Shown here in pieces: positions 1 to 10,008 of a stretch of 64,000 nt of DNA. The stretch comes from Termitomyces sp. T153 (taxonomy: Eukaryota > Basidiomycota > Agaricomycetes > Agaricales > Lyophyllaceae). Made by a program: the position numbers and the translations under genes. The stretch covers positions 124,001-188,000 of the forward strand of contig JACKQL020000037.1 of the NCBI GenBank assembly GCA_018296165.2, read 5' to 3'. The notes under the pieces are model-generated. The model was given only the letters and a program-made list of their open reading frames with translations, was not told the origin of the DNA and did not search any database. Each line of letters opens with the position of its first letter. The stretch's first letter is position 1.

Positions 1-2495
1 CCACTGTTGGGTGGCCCTTGTCAGGTTCCGCTGACCTTGGGGGCTCAGCTGCACTGGGCAAGTCCTTACTAGGCGGGCGTGATCCCCTTGCACTAGTAAC
101 CAAACACTCTAAGACGTTCCGGGCACTGATGGCTTGTGCGGATAGTTGGTGGGATGTGATCTGGATGGGTCCAGGGAGGTCCAGAGAAGTCGGATTGCGA
201 GGAAACGAGACGGTCTTGGCGGGGTTCAGGCAGAAGACCATATGGGAGATTCACAGAAGCGAAGGAGTAGGCGGCTGTGTGACCAATGGGAACGGAGCCA
301 GGGTTTGATGGGAGATCATTTGGAGTTGATGGAGTCCGGGACCAAGCAAAGAGTGAAGTTTGGACCTGGTAAAGGAGTGTCGGGGTTCGTAATCGTAATC
401 GCGGAGTTTGTGAGGTCATTAAGGTTGATGAAGACTTGGGCACAATGGTCGGACGGAGTCACCGAGACAGCATCAGACAAGATGATATGGAACAAGAGTA
501 GATTTGAGTGGAGATATGAGACAATAACGAGAATAATAGTGAAATGGAGACAGGACAGGACCAGGAGACTGAGATAAGACCAGGAGACTGAGATATGACC
601 GGGAGACTGAGAGTAAGGAGAACAAAACACAAAACACAAAAAGGAAACAATCAGACCATAGGTAACGTTAAGCAATATCAAGACTAGAGTACGAAGAGCT
701 ACTCGACGGCTTATATACTGACTACCGGAGAACTTCGGGGTATGTCGGCTGCGGTGGTGGGACTTGGCGGAGCTCGACGGAGTGGGCGAGTGTCAGTTGC
801 AATCAAGGATCGGGCTGTGCTGATACGTTGATGGGATCACTGGGGAACGCGGGTCGCCCCGAGGTTGTCGTGATACTCCGGAATAGGTCGGAGGAACCAG
901 GGTGTTTAGTTGATGATGGGTGGCGAAGATTAGGAACAGCGGGGGTGGTTCTTGGGGTTTGGGAGATCCAGGGTAAGTGTCAGTGGCTGCAGAGAAGGCA
1001 CCGAAGTTGGCCAGGGGGCCGTCGGAGTTAGCTGGGGAGGCGTCGGAGTTAGCCGAAATAGGCATGGGGCATGGGCGGAAGTTCGGCAGAGCGTTGGGGG
1101 TTTTTTGGGGGTTCGGGGGGTTGATGGGCAATGTGCGGGGGTTCAGGGGACGGGTCGTGACAGCCCTCTGCCAGGGGGTTGACCCGCATTGCCCAGGGCG
1201 GGCCCTGGAGCCCATCGAGGGGGTCTCCCGGGAGTGGGGGGCCCAAAATAATTTGCGTCAGCAGGAGAGTTAGGCAGCAGAGCAGACAGGAGATGAGGAT
1301 GGTTGGTAAGGAAGGGTGGTTGGAGTGCCCTGGGACCCGTGGGCTGTCGTGGAGGGACTGGGGCAGAGGGACAGGGTGGAGGGGCATTGACACGAGGGGC
1401 GTGGAGGTCGAAGTGGGGGGGTTGGTCTCATGGAGGTCTGTTGTGTGGGGCGTGCTCGTCAGCGAGGTTACCAGGCTCATCAATGTAGGAGAGAGTCCGG
1501 TGGTCGTTGTCAATGCATGGGGGCAGCTGTTGGGGGCAGGGTTTGGAGACGGCAGGTTGGTCCCAGGTTTGGAAGGCGCTAGGGACGGAGTTGGCCTGGG
1601 GGCAAGTGGAGAGGGCCAAGGTATGGGCAGCTGGTTGGTTGAACAATCCCCCTGTGGGGTTGAGGTTCCTCAAGATGCTGGAGGCTGTGTTGAGTTCTTC
1701 CTGCTGATGGGGGATGGAAGGCGGGGCTTTGCTTCATGTTCCGACGGGCTCCCCACATTGCACATGGAAGGAGCGGGTGGGGTCTAGAGGGTCTTCGAAG
1801 GGGCGGGGGTTTGGGCTGGTGTGGATTTCTTTGACCAATGCGCGGAGCTTGTTCTGTAGATTATTGTCAATGCCCAGGGTGCCTTGCATAGTCTCCAGGA
1901 GGTTTCCTTGCAGATAGTGCTTGTGGAAATCAAGGAGTCGATCTGCCCAGACTTCCGGAGTCGTGGAGGTGTTGGAGTAGCCTAGGTTGGTGAGGAGGGT
2001 GCAGGTGCATCTTGCAAACTCTGCAGGAGAGAGGCGAAGGAAATGAAGGACTTCGTCGCATTGTTGGGCGTAGACTTTGACCCTTTGCTGCCTGGGAGAA
2101 GGAGGGGCTTGAGCAGGGAACGGCATACAAGGGGGGGAATAATTGTCCATAGGCCCTGGAGGAGTTGGGGCTGCAGCGGGGACTGGGTACATGTAGTAGT
2201 GGGCAGGGGGAAGGTAGGCAGGGTTGGGGGGCACCGCAGAATATCCCCCAGGGTACATGCGGGGGTTGTTGCCATTGGCAGAGAACGCAGGAGGGCAGCA
2301 CCAGCCCGGAGGTATTCCCTGGCTGATGGAGGGGGCGTAGAATGCCTGGTTGGGGTCAGGAGTCCAGTGATGAGGGACATACTGATCCATGGGAGGGCCT
2401 GAGTAGAATGGGGCATAGGGGTTTTCCAGTACCAGTTGACTATAGACGTTGGTTAGGTAGCTGGCAGGGTTGTACGCAGGGTTATATGCAGACAT
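1..2495 (-). pseudogene. Ty3/gypsy gag region, interrupted by a solo LTR
   Basis: This is the Gag-type structural protein region of a gypsy retrotransposon, read right to left from the ATG at 2495. The first open stretch runs to 1734. It is rich in Pro, Tyr and Ala (for example NPAYNPASYLTNVYS), followed by a compact helical part (QQCDEVLHFLRLSPAEFA). After one frame break the reading continues in other frames (ILRNLNPTGGLFNQPAAHT, DNDHRTLSYIDEPGN). It matches the plus-strand copy at 10009-11350 throughout, which shows it is one family. The reading is cut at 1163 by an inserted LTR and resumes in the first 18 bases of the window, which align with the other copy near 11320. The rest of the element lies beyond the left edge. 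I infer a recently inactive copy: it keeps a 254-codon open frame and is less decayed than the plus-strand copy. Confidence 0.8.
19..1162 (-). mobile_element. Solo LTR of a Ty3/gypsy element with target duplication
   Basis: The plus strand starts TGTCAGGTTCC and ends GGTCGTGACA, so the LTR has TG...CA ends and lies in minus orientation. The flanking 5 bases are GCCCT on both sides (14-18 and 1163-1167), a perfect target site duplication. It is about 1144 bp long and carries no internal coding sequence, so it is a solo LTR left by LTR-LTR recombination. It sits inside gag of another element of the same family. It is richer in CpG than the other LTR copies in the window, which suggests a younger insertion. 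Confidence 0.9.
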
Positions 2496-2528
2496 CAAGA
2501 ACAGGGTAAGGGGGAGCTCTTGATATTA
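2496..2528 (-). other. Leader between LTR and gag, possible primer-binding site
   Basis: Read on the minus strand, the LTR ends in CCTGACA and is followed by TAATATCAAGAGCTCCCCCT, then the gag ATG. The TATCAAGAGC part resembles the initiator-tRNA-Met type primer site (TGGTATCAGAGC is the usual form) but is not exact. The same leader follows the plus-strand LTR at 9977-10008. Assignment as a primer-binding site is an inference. Confidence 0.4.
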
Positions 2529-3465
2529 TGTCAGGTTCCGCTGACGATGGGGGCTCAGCTACACTGGCAAGTCCTTACTAGGCAGATGCGATGTCCTGCG
2601 CTTATAACCAAGCGTCCGGTATTGGCACAGAGGGACTTGTGAGGGGGAGCTAGGGGGCGATCTGAGCAAGTCCGGAGTGGTTCAGGGGCATCTAAGACCA
2701 AGTATACTAGTCATTGAACCTGGATGGGTGCCGGAGCAAGTTCGTGGGTGCGCAATTAGAATGCAGGGTAAGTGGAGGCTTTGCAGTTGATGGGGGCAGA
2801 GCTGGAGTTTGATGGGGGATCACCAAGATGTGAGGTGTTCCTGGGCCGAGTGGGAGCGAGGTCCGGGGTTGTCATAGGAATGTTCAGATCGTAGTGCACA
2901 TGTGGAGTTTGTACTGTTGTTGGAGATGAGAGGAATTTAGGAAGACAAAGGAACTATACACAGTTGAGATGAGGCAAGACGAGACAGAGAACAGAAATAG
3001 ATTTGAAACTAAAAACAGAGACAGTGATGAGATGAAAAACAAGACATGGGAAACTGGTGAATGCAATATCAAGACTAAAGTACTAGGAGTTCCTCTACTA
3101 CTTATATACCTACTACTGGGCAGCTCTGGAGGATAGAAAATATGGCAGCAGGCTTGACGGAACTGCACAGAGTCAACAGTTGTCAGGTGCAGTCTTGGAA
3201 CAGGCCATGGTGACATTCTGATGGGATCAGTTGGGAAGCGGATTGTTCTGGGGTTGGGGAAAGCCTCAGGAGTCCAGGGGAATTCAGAGGGTGCATCAAC
3301 TGCTGTGGAGAAGGCATCAGAATTGATCAAGGAGCCGTCGGGGTCTGCCAAGGAAGTGTCGGAGTTGCCCAAAGTGGGCGCGGAGGGTGGGCAAGGGTTG
3401 GGGAGTTTGGTGGAGCATTGGGGGGGCTGGGGGCAGTGTTGGGGTCTAGGGAGCAGGTCGTGACA
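2529..3465 (-). mobile_element. 5' LTR of the minus-strand gypsy element
   Basis: TGTCAGGTTCCG at the left and GGTCGTGACA at the right give the same LTR ends as the solo copies; length is about 937 bp. It lies directly upstream of the leader and gag start, so it is the 5' LTR of that element. The five bases after it, CCATG (3466-3470), should be one half of the target duplication, with its partner beyond the left window edge. The copia reading frame begins exactly here, so the gypsy element inserted into the copia integrase region. The LTR carries the TATATA and AATATCAAGACTA motifs shared by all copies. Confidence 0.85.
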
Positions 3466-5547
3466 CCATGTAAGGTTCTATGAAAGCTATGAAGGTCATC
3501 CACACCCTCTAATGCCTATTCCTGATAACATCATGCAAAAAGAATGCATCAAACTCAAGCATGCAGAAGTAGAGCCTGTTGCATTTGATGATGATGACTT
3601 AGCTCCCACAGGAGGAGTCACCTCACCACAACTCGGACTAGCCAGACAGCAGGAAGATCATGTAGAAGACCCTCCAGTCCCTCAGCTCTGAAGATCCAAC
3701 CACATCCTGGTACTGACTGCAAGAGCAGACCCAGATAACACCCCACAATCATGAGTACAGAGAGCTGTACAAGAATCTGTTGAGGCAGGCAAACAAATAT
3801 GAGCACAGCAATGAGGGATACTCCAAGAGGCACCAGATCAGGGACTGGAGGCTCCCAATCATCAGGGGCCAGTGATAGACAATCAGCTCCCCAACTTACC
3901 CAATCTTGCCAACCTAGTGTTGATCAAGAATATCAAATACTTGTTATCTGCAGTAGAGGAGCTTGGCAACAATCCGCTTGTGCTGGATGTGGATGACGAA
4001 CCTCAGACTTGGGCAGAAGCCAAACGATCAGGGGATGCATTGAGGTGGGAGGCAGCATACCGTGACAAACTCAACTCACTTCATGACATGGGAGTATACA
4101 AACTCATTCCTCACTCTGAAGTCCCAGCTGGTCAAAAATCAAATGCAATGAACTCGGACATCCAGTGCGCTTCAAAGTCAGACTGGTATTCAGAGGGTAT
4201 GAGCAAATTCACAGATGCAACTATACAAAAACAACCTCATCTACAGCACGTATGGAATTGTGGCACATCCTGCTCCACCTTGCAGCTGCAAAGGGATGGG
4301 ACATGACTCAAATTGATGTCAAGACCGCATTTCTGTATGGCATCCTGCCAGAAGATGAAGTTCAGTTTATGAAGCAACCTGAAGGATTTGAGGAGGAAGG
4401 AAAGGAAGATTGGGCTTGGACATTGGTGCAAGGGCTATACAGAATGAAACAGGCAGGATGGATATGGAACAAAACAGTGAATGAGAACATGGAGGCATGG
4501 GGGTTCAATCAACTGGCATGCAAGTCCTGTATCTTCCACTGTACTACTGACCAGGGCACCATCATTGCAGCACTCCACATTGATGATTTCCTCTCAATCG
4601 CTAGCAGCAAGGAAGAAAACAAATGTTTCAAACATCAAATGCATCAGGTGTGGACAATTTCCAACCTTGGTTTACCTCGTTTCATTGTAGGCATTGCAGT
4701 CGAATGGGATCATGCAAATCACGCAGTCAAATTATCACAGATGGCACTCATCAACAAAATCATATGCTAGTTTGGACAAACGGACACCACAGCACTCCTG
4801 TTGCCAATGGACCCCAACTCTAGACTGTGCTGAATTGACAGAGATACACTCCCACCAGAAGAACAACGTGTCCTTGAATGCATGCCTTACCAACAACTAG
4901 TTGGATGCCTCCTCTACCTTGCCATCTCCACTTGTCCAGATATAGCATTTGGTGTCCAACAACTTACTCAATACTTAGGTTCTTACACCACCCCTCACTG
5001 GAATGCCGCCATACGTCTGGTCCAATACCTCAAAGGCACACACAACTTACAACTACACCTAGGGGGAAAAGGCAATGACATCAACCTTATAGGCTTCACA
5101 GACTCAGACTAGGCTAGCTGCCTCAACACAAGATGAAGTGTGGGAGGATACACCTGGAGCCTGGGGGCTGGTGCTGTCTCATGGGCAGTCAGAAAGCAGA
5201 AGACAGTTGCTGCATCTTCATATGAAGCAGAATATATGGTGGCCTTTGAGAGTGCGCAAGAGTGCATCTGGCTTCAAGCATTACTAAAAGACATAGGTCA
5301 TGACTTTACATCTCAGCCAACTCAAATGTTCTGTGACAATGACTCAGCAATAGCACTGTCTGAAGACCCACTCCTACACGCACGCATCAAGCATGTAGAC
5401 ATCAAATATCATTTCTTGTGCGAGCATGTTCAATTCAACAAAATAGTACTACACCAGGTTCCTTCCAAGGAAAACACTGCCAACATCTTCACAAAAGCTC
5501 TCCCCAGTCCGGCTTTCATATATCTCCGCCCTCATCTCAGCCTTTGA
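3466..5547 (+). pseudogene. Ty1/copia pol: integrase C-terminus, reverse transcriptase, RNase H
   Basis: This is the 3' half of a copia-type polyprotein. The frame opens in the integrase tail (VRFYESYEGHPHPL). The reverse transcriptase follows, with MTQIDVKTAFLYGILPE (first catalytic Asp), LYRMKQAGWIWN and LHIDDFLSIAS (the paired Asp, intact). Next are the connection segment (YQQLVGCLLYLAISTCPDI), RNase H (SYEAEYMVAFESAQE) and the usual copia end (ALSEDPLLHARIKHVDIKYH, KENTANIFTKALP). There are frameshifts near 4160-4200 and 4790-4880. In-frame stops replace Trp at 5110 (TGG to TAG) and apparently Arg at 5133. It is inactive. The 5' half was displaced by the gypsy insertion at 3465. Confidence 0.9.
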
Positions 5548-5591
5548 TAACAATTCCACATGCGAGGAGGAGTGTCCATGGTGAGGAGGAG

Positions 5592-5982
5592 TGTTGGAGG
5601 GGAATCCAGAACTCAACACCATGGACACTATTTATCATGTCAGGCCAGGCACCACTCACCACAATATGTTGGGCCCAGGCACCGTTGCTACTATATCAAG
5701 GACAATGCACCATTGTCCCTGTCCCTCTTCATATATTGTCCCTGCTCCTCTTCACATATATATTGGACTCACCATAGATAGCACCCTCAGTCACTTATAC
5801 TGGACTGAGGGTGAGTAGCTTACATCCATCACATCAACAACGTTACTTACTGTACCAGCAGATACATACTTACATTGATCTGTATAGGTACAGTGAAATA
5901 CAGTCACTTATACCGGACTGAGAATACATACTTACATTGATCTGTATAGATTCACTTGGTCCTCTATTCCTGAATTCCAACA
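5592..5982 (+). mobile_element. 3' LTR of the Ty1/copia element
   Basis: A purine-rich tract (GAGGAGGAG) just before position 5592 is followed by TGTTGGAGGGG, and the LTR ends in GAATTCCAACA at 5982, giving TGTTGG...CCAACA inverted ends. Length is about 391 bp. It contains TATATA-like motifs and a direct repeat of ACATACTTACATTGATCTGT (near 5866 and 5928). GGGCT follows at 5983 as the expected target-duplication half; the other half is not in the window. Confidence 0.85.
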
Positions 5983-7865
5983 GGGCTAGTCAGACTACAT
6001 TCCAGTGGCTGGCCTAGGCATTTGCTACTAACTCTGTACCCCAGGCATTTCAGGATGTTGTGCCTCCTTCACATATTTGAGGATGTGTTCTCTAAGGCCC
6101 TGTTTGACTTGCTTTTGGAGCACAAACAGTGGGACCATGCCATTGAATTAATGCTGGATTCTAAGCCCTCAAGCTGTAAGGTCTACTCATTAGCACTCAA
6201 AGCACAGGACAAGCTTGATGCCTTCCTGCAAGAGAACCTGGACTCTGGTTTCATCCACCCCTCTAAATCCCCAATGGCTTCTCTAGTCTTCTGCATCAAA
6301 AAGAAGGATGGCTCACTCTGACTGGTCCAGGACTACTGGGTTCTTAATGCCATGACCATGAAGAACTGCTATCTCCTCTCCCTCATATCCAAGCTCATTA
6401 ATAATCTCCAGAGGGTGCAATACTTCTCTAAACTGAATGTCTAGTAGGGCTACAACATGCACATCTAGGAGGAAGACAAATGGAAGGCCACCTTCTGGAC
6501 TAACTGGGGACTGTTTAAACCTCTTATCATGTTCTTCAAACTCACCAATAGCCTGGCCACCTTCCGGACAATAAGGAATGATATCTTCCAGGACCTCATT
6601 GCTGAGGGGGTAGTGTGCATATACCTTAACAACATCCTTATCTACACCAAAATGCTAGAAGAGCACTGCTGAATCATGTGCCTTGTCTTGAAACACCTCT
6701 GCCATCACCAGCTCTATCTCAAACTAAAGAAGTGTGAGTTTGAGCTGACCCAGATCAAGTATCTTGGGCTGATCATCTTGCATGGAGCCACAGAGATAGA
6801 TCTGGTCAAGGTGGCAGGTGTTGCAGAGTGGCTGGAACCCAAGAACAAAAAGGAAGTGCAGGCCTTCTAGGCTTTGCTAACTTCTACCAGAGGTTCATCC
6901 AGGACTTCTTGTATCATACTTGCCCTCTATTTGACCTCACTATAAAGGACACCACCTGGAGCTGAGAGCCTCTGGAGCAGATGGCCTTTGATGCTCTTAA
7001 GTGTGCTGTCACCTCCAAACCAGTCCTTCTCTTCCTAGACAACAACTCTCCCTTCTGGGTGGCTGCTGATAGCTCCAACTTTGCCACCACAGCTGTTCTA
7101 TCACAACAGTCCCTGAAGGATGGGAAGTGGCATCTGGTGGCCTTTTACTCCAAGAGCCTGAATGCAGTAGAGCACAACTATGAGATCCATAACAAGGAGA
7201 TGCTAGCCATCATTCAGTCCTTTGAAGAGTGGCAGCATTTCCTGGAGGGTGCATAGCATAGATTTGAGGTTTAGACAGATCACAAGAACCTCAAATACTT
7301 CTGGATGGCTAAGAAGCTCAACTGCCAGCAAGCCCAGTGGTCTCTCTATCTGGCCAACTTTGACTTCTTGCTGCACCACAAGCCAGGCTGGAGTATGGAG
7401 AAGCCAGACACTCTGTTCCAGAGAGTAGACTATAGCACTTCAGGAGATGACAATAACAATATCATACTCCTCCACCCTGAATTGTTTGCAATCCAAGCTA
7501 TGGAAGGCATAGCTATTGAGGGAGAGGGATATCCTCTAGAACATCCAATATAGCAATTGGAATGGTCAGCAGGAGGAACTCATCACTCAAGCAGCCCAGG
7601 TGCTGAAATCAGAATACACCACTGGTGCCAAATCCATCTGCACAGACAAATAGGTCCTCTAAAATAGGCTCCTGACCTTCCAGAACCACATCTACATGCC
7701 TAACATCCCAGAGCTCCACTGGAAGATTAACTGTAATCTGGTAGGAAACAGCCTGACACAATCAGTGACAAAACACGAAGAGCAACAACTTGTGATTCGA
7801 GCGGAGAGAAGCTTACATCGTGGACTGGGATCAGATGATTTTGTGACGATTCTGTGATTGCCTGC

Positions 7866-7933
7866 CGACTGGCTGCGGTTGCTTTACACGACTGGCTGCG
7901 GTTGCTTGACACGACTGGCTGCGGTTGCTTTTT
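7866..7933 (+). repeat. Three tandem copies of a 23-bp unit
   Basis: The unit CGACTGGCTGCGGTTGCTTT plus ACA occurs at 7866-7888 and 7889-7911, with a partial third copy from 7912. It lies about 170-240 bp upstream of the reductase ATG, inside the inserted segment, and is not found in the flanking gypsy sequence. Confidence 0.9.
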
Positions 7934-8103
7934 GTTTTCCCATAGTACGGCAGAGTCAGACTTCCGGGTCCGGCAACTACGCACTCAAATCTGCCGTATT
8001 GTGTTGTCACAGCTATGACCGCTCATAAATACGTGTGGTTTGAGTTGCACTGTTGAACTCAGCGCGATTGAACACAACCCTACCTCGTCTCTCCCGTCTT
8101 GAT

Positions 8104-8494
8104 ATGCCTCGTGTTCTGGTGCATTACATAATTGCTTTTGCACTAGGTTTCGCTTCTCATTCAGCAATAGGTTAGCGGTGTCAACGGATTCATTGGCTCA
8201 AATGTCACTGCCGAGCTCTTGAAAGCAGGCTACCAAGTCCGAGGGTCAGTCCTACGATATCTTTGTTGTCGTCATTTATTGATGTCTGTCTAAATTAGCA
8301 CGCTTCGAGGAGCTAAAATAGAGAGCTGCAAGGCAGCCATCAGCCACAAATTCCCTCAGCTGGAAGTTGTGCAAGTCGACGACATAGCAACAGCAGACCT
8401 CACGGATGTACTAGGAGGTAGAATCTGCTGTCCATATATGTACGTGTGTACATTCAAGTGACCTTCTTTTCAGGAGTCGATGCAATTATTCACG
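8104..8494 (+). pseudogene. 5' fragment of an NAD(P)-dependent epimerase/reductase gene
   Basis: An ATG at 8104 opens MPRVL. An intron (gtgcat...caatag) leads to VSGVNGFIGSNVTAELLKAG, which holds the GxxGxxG dinucleotide-binding motif (GVNGFIG) of dihydroflavonol-reductase or ketoreductase-like short-chain dehydrogenases. A second intron (gtcagt...aattag) leads to TLRGAKIESCKAAISHKF and LEVVQVDDIATADLTDVLGG. A third (gtagaa...tttcag) leads to VDAIIHV, where the segment ends against gypsy sequence. All three introns keep GT-AG ends and join in frame, so this was copied or moved as DNA, not through RNA. About 80 residues remain of a family that usually has over 300, and the catalytic YxxxK part is absent. 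It cannot make an active enzyme. Confidence 0.75.
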
Positions 8495-8945
8495 TTTGTA
8501 GAGCAACACCATGACTCCCAGATTGCTGGACACCCTGGCTAGTGGAAAATATTGGAGCTAGTATTCTGGAACTATTGGTGGCCACAGATGTCTCAGTATA
8601 TTGGGTCCTACACCAGTACATATGATGTCTGCCTCCAAATCAAGCCCCAACACCATCTCCCTACTGGACAGCTACATTCCCTCTCCATCCTCTCAGAACA
8701 ATGGAGCATTACTTTAGTATTCCCCAACAGGACAACACTAGAGCCTTATGACTTTGGCACCCTAGATAATTAGGAATGATTTGTTGATGATCTAGTAGGT
8801 CCTCATTGGGATAGTAAAAACCTTGAGTTTAAGGTTTGCTAGAGTCTTGGAAACACCACTTGGGAGTTCCTTGTGACCTACAAGGACCCGGCAGCCCTTG
8901 ACAGATATTTAGAGCTGCAGGGAATGTGGCACCCTGTATCAGGTT

Positions 8946-9976
8946 TGTCACAACCCCACTTCCTAGCCCCTGACACTGTTCCCAGCCCTTCCCAATGCCC
9001 CACCCAACTCCCCCAACCCCCACCCACCCTCCACACCCACACTGGGTAACTCCAATGCTTCTCTGGCAAACCCCAATGGCCCCCAAACCAACTCTGACAC
9101 CTTCTCCACAGCCATCAACACTTCTTCTGAGCTCCTGGAACCATCCCTACCATTCCTAACCTCATTATATGCCTCCAACTCATTGCCCTAATTCACCCAA
9201 CCTGCTCCGGAGTATCACAACAACCTCAAAACAGCCCATGTCCCCAGATGATTCCATTAAAATGTCATTGTGGCCCACCCCTTGATTATATCCAACACCC
9301 ATTGACTCTGTGCAGCTCTATTGAGCTCCACCACCATACCCACTGTCCTCCAGAGCTATCCAGTAGTCAGTATATAAGTTGTAGAGTAGTTCCTTGTACT
9401 CTAGTCTTGATATTACTTGCGTTTACTGATTTCTTGTGTCTTGTGTTTTGTTCTGGTTCCATTTCTATTTTTAGTCTTGAATCTACCTTTTTGTCCATCT
9501 CATCTCATCTTGTCTCTGTCTCATCTCAATTGTCTCCTTTTCCTTTATTTTCCTAAGTTCTTTCCATCTCTAACAACAGTACAAACTCTGCACATGTGCT
9601 ATGACCCCTAAAACATTCTTATAATAACTCCGGACCTTGCTCTCTGCTCAGCCCCAAACCCATCAAGTCTTACTTGATCCCCCCATCAGGCTCTGGCTCT
9701 GCCCTAACCCTAGCAAAGCCCCCATCTACCCCGCAGTCTACATATGTGCCTACAAACTTGTCCCTGATGCCTGCCTAGGCCCAACATTAATATACTTGGT
9801 CTTAGACTTCTCCAGACCACTCCAGACTTGCTTGGACCACTTTCCATGGCTTTCTCTTGCAAGTCTCACCCCTCCACACCACCTCTGGAGTGTTAGGTTA
9901 TAAGCGCAGGACATCACATCTGCCTAGTAAGGATTCACCAGTATAGCTGAGCCTCTGTCATCAGTGGAACCTGACA
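8946..9976 (+). mobile_element. LTR shared between gypsy pol (left) and gag (right)
   Basis: The LTR starts TGTCACAACCCC and ends GGAACCTGACA, about 1031 bp, plus orientation. It is the same family as the minus-oriented copies; CpG sites have become CpA or TpG (TGTCACGACC elsewhere). To its left lies the 3' end of pol, to its right the leader and gag of a copy in the same orientation. It therefore acts as the 3' LTR of one element and the 5' LTR of another. Confidence 0.85.
9371..9378 (+). promoter_or_regulatory. LTR TATA box
   Basis: TATATAAG lies in the middle of the LTR, followed by GTAGAGTAG and ACTCTAGTCTTGATATT, a block conserved in all LTR copies (reverse-complemented near 670-720, 14380-14430 and 19880-19925). 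It is the likely core promoter of the retrotransposon. Confidence 0.6.
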
Positions 9977-10008
9977 TAATATCAAGACTCCCCCTTACCC
10001 TATTCTCA

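Larger units (their letters stand above)
7745..8501 (+). mobile_element. 757-bp foreign segment inserted into gypsy pol
   Basis: The gypsy reading stops at GTAG (7741-7744) and resumes at GTAG (8498-8501). With one copy kept, the pol frame continues without a break (ELHWKINCNLV then EQHHDSQIAGHPG). The segment between is not transposon sequence. It contains a triple repeat, a promoter-like stretch and the first exons of a reductase gene with intact splice sites. The GTAG repeat could be a 4-bp target duplication or repair microhomology. I see no terminal inverted repeats, so the mechanism is open. Confidence 0.7.
5983..8945 (+). pseudogene. Ty3/gypsy pol: reverse transcriptase, RNase H, integrase remnants, chromodomain-like end
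   Basis: Decayed pol of a chromodomain-type gypsy element. Visible in order: the RT start (VPPSHIYEDVFSKALFDLL in mixed frames, then HPSKSPMASLVFCIKKKDGS), the RT active-site block, where the expected YLDD reads YLNN (Asn codons 6628-6633), and RNase H (SPFWVAADSSNFATTAVLSQ, NYEIHNKEMLAIIQSFEEW). Then come the tether (LLHHKPGWSMEKPDTLF) and the integrase zinc-finger end (DSQIAGHPG, LELVFWNYWWPQMSQYIG). The DDE core of the integrase is deleted after 8705. A chromodomain-like tail (TTWEFLVTYKDPAALDRYLE) runs into the LTR. The reading is split at 7745-8501 by a foreign segment; removing it rejoins the frame. Many stops make it inactive. Confidence 0.88.

Noticed and set aside
19..1162. Protein genes in the LTRs, suggested by open frames of 60-200 codons
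   Set aside because: The frames are Gly-, Ser- or Pro-rich by composition, differ between LTR copies and have no family; LTR ends and target duplications explain the sequence.
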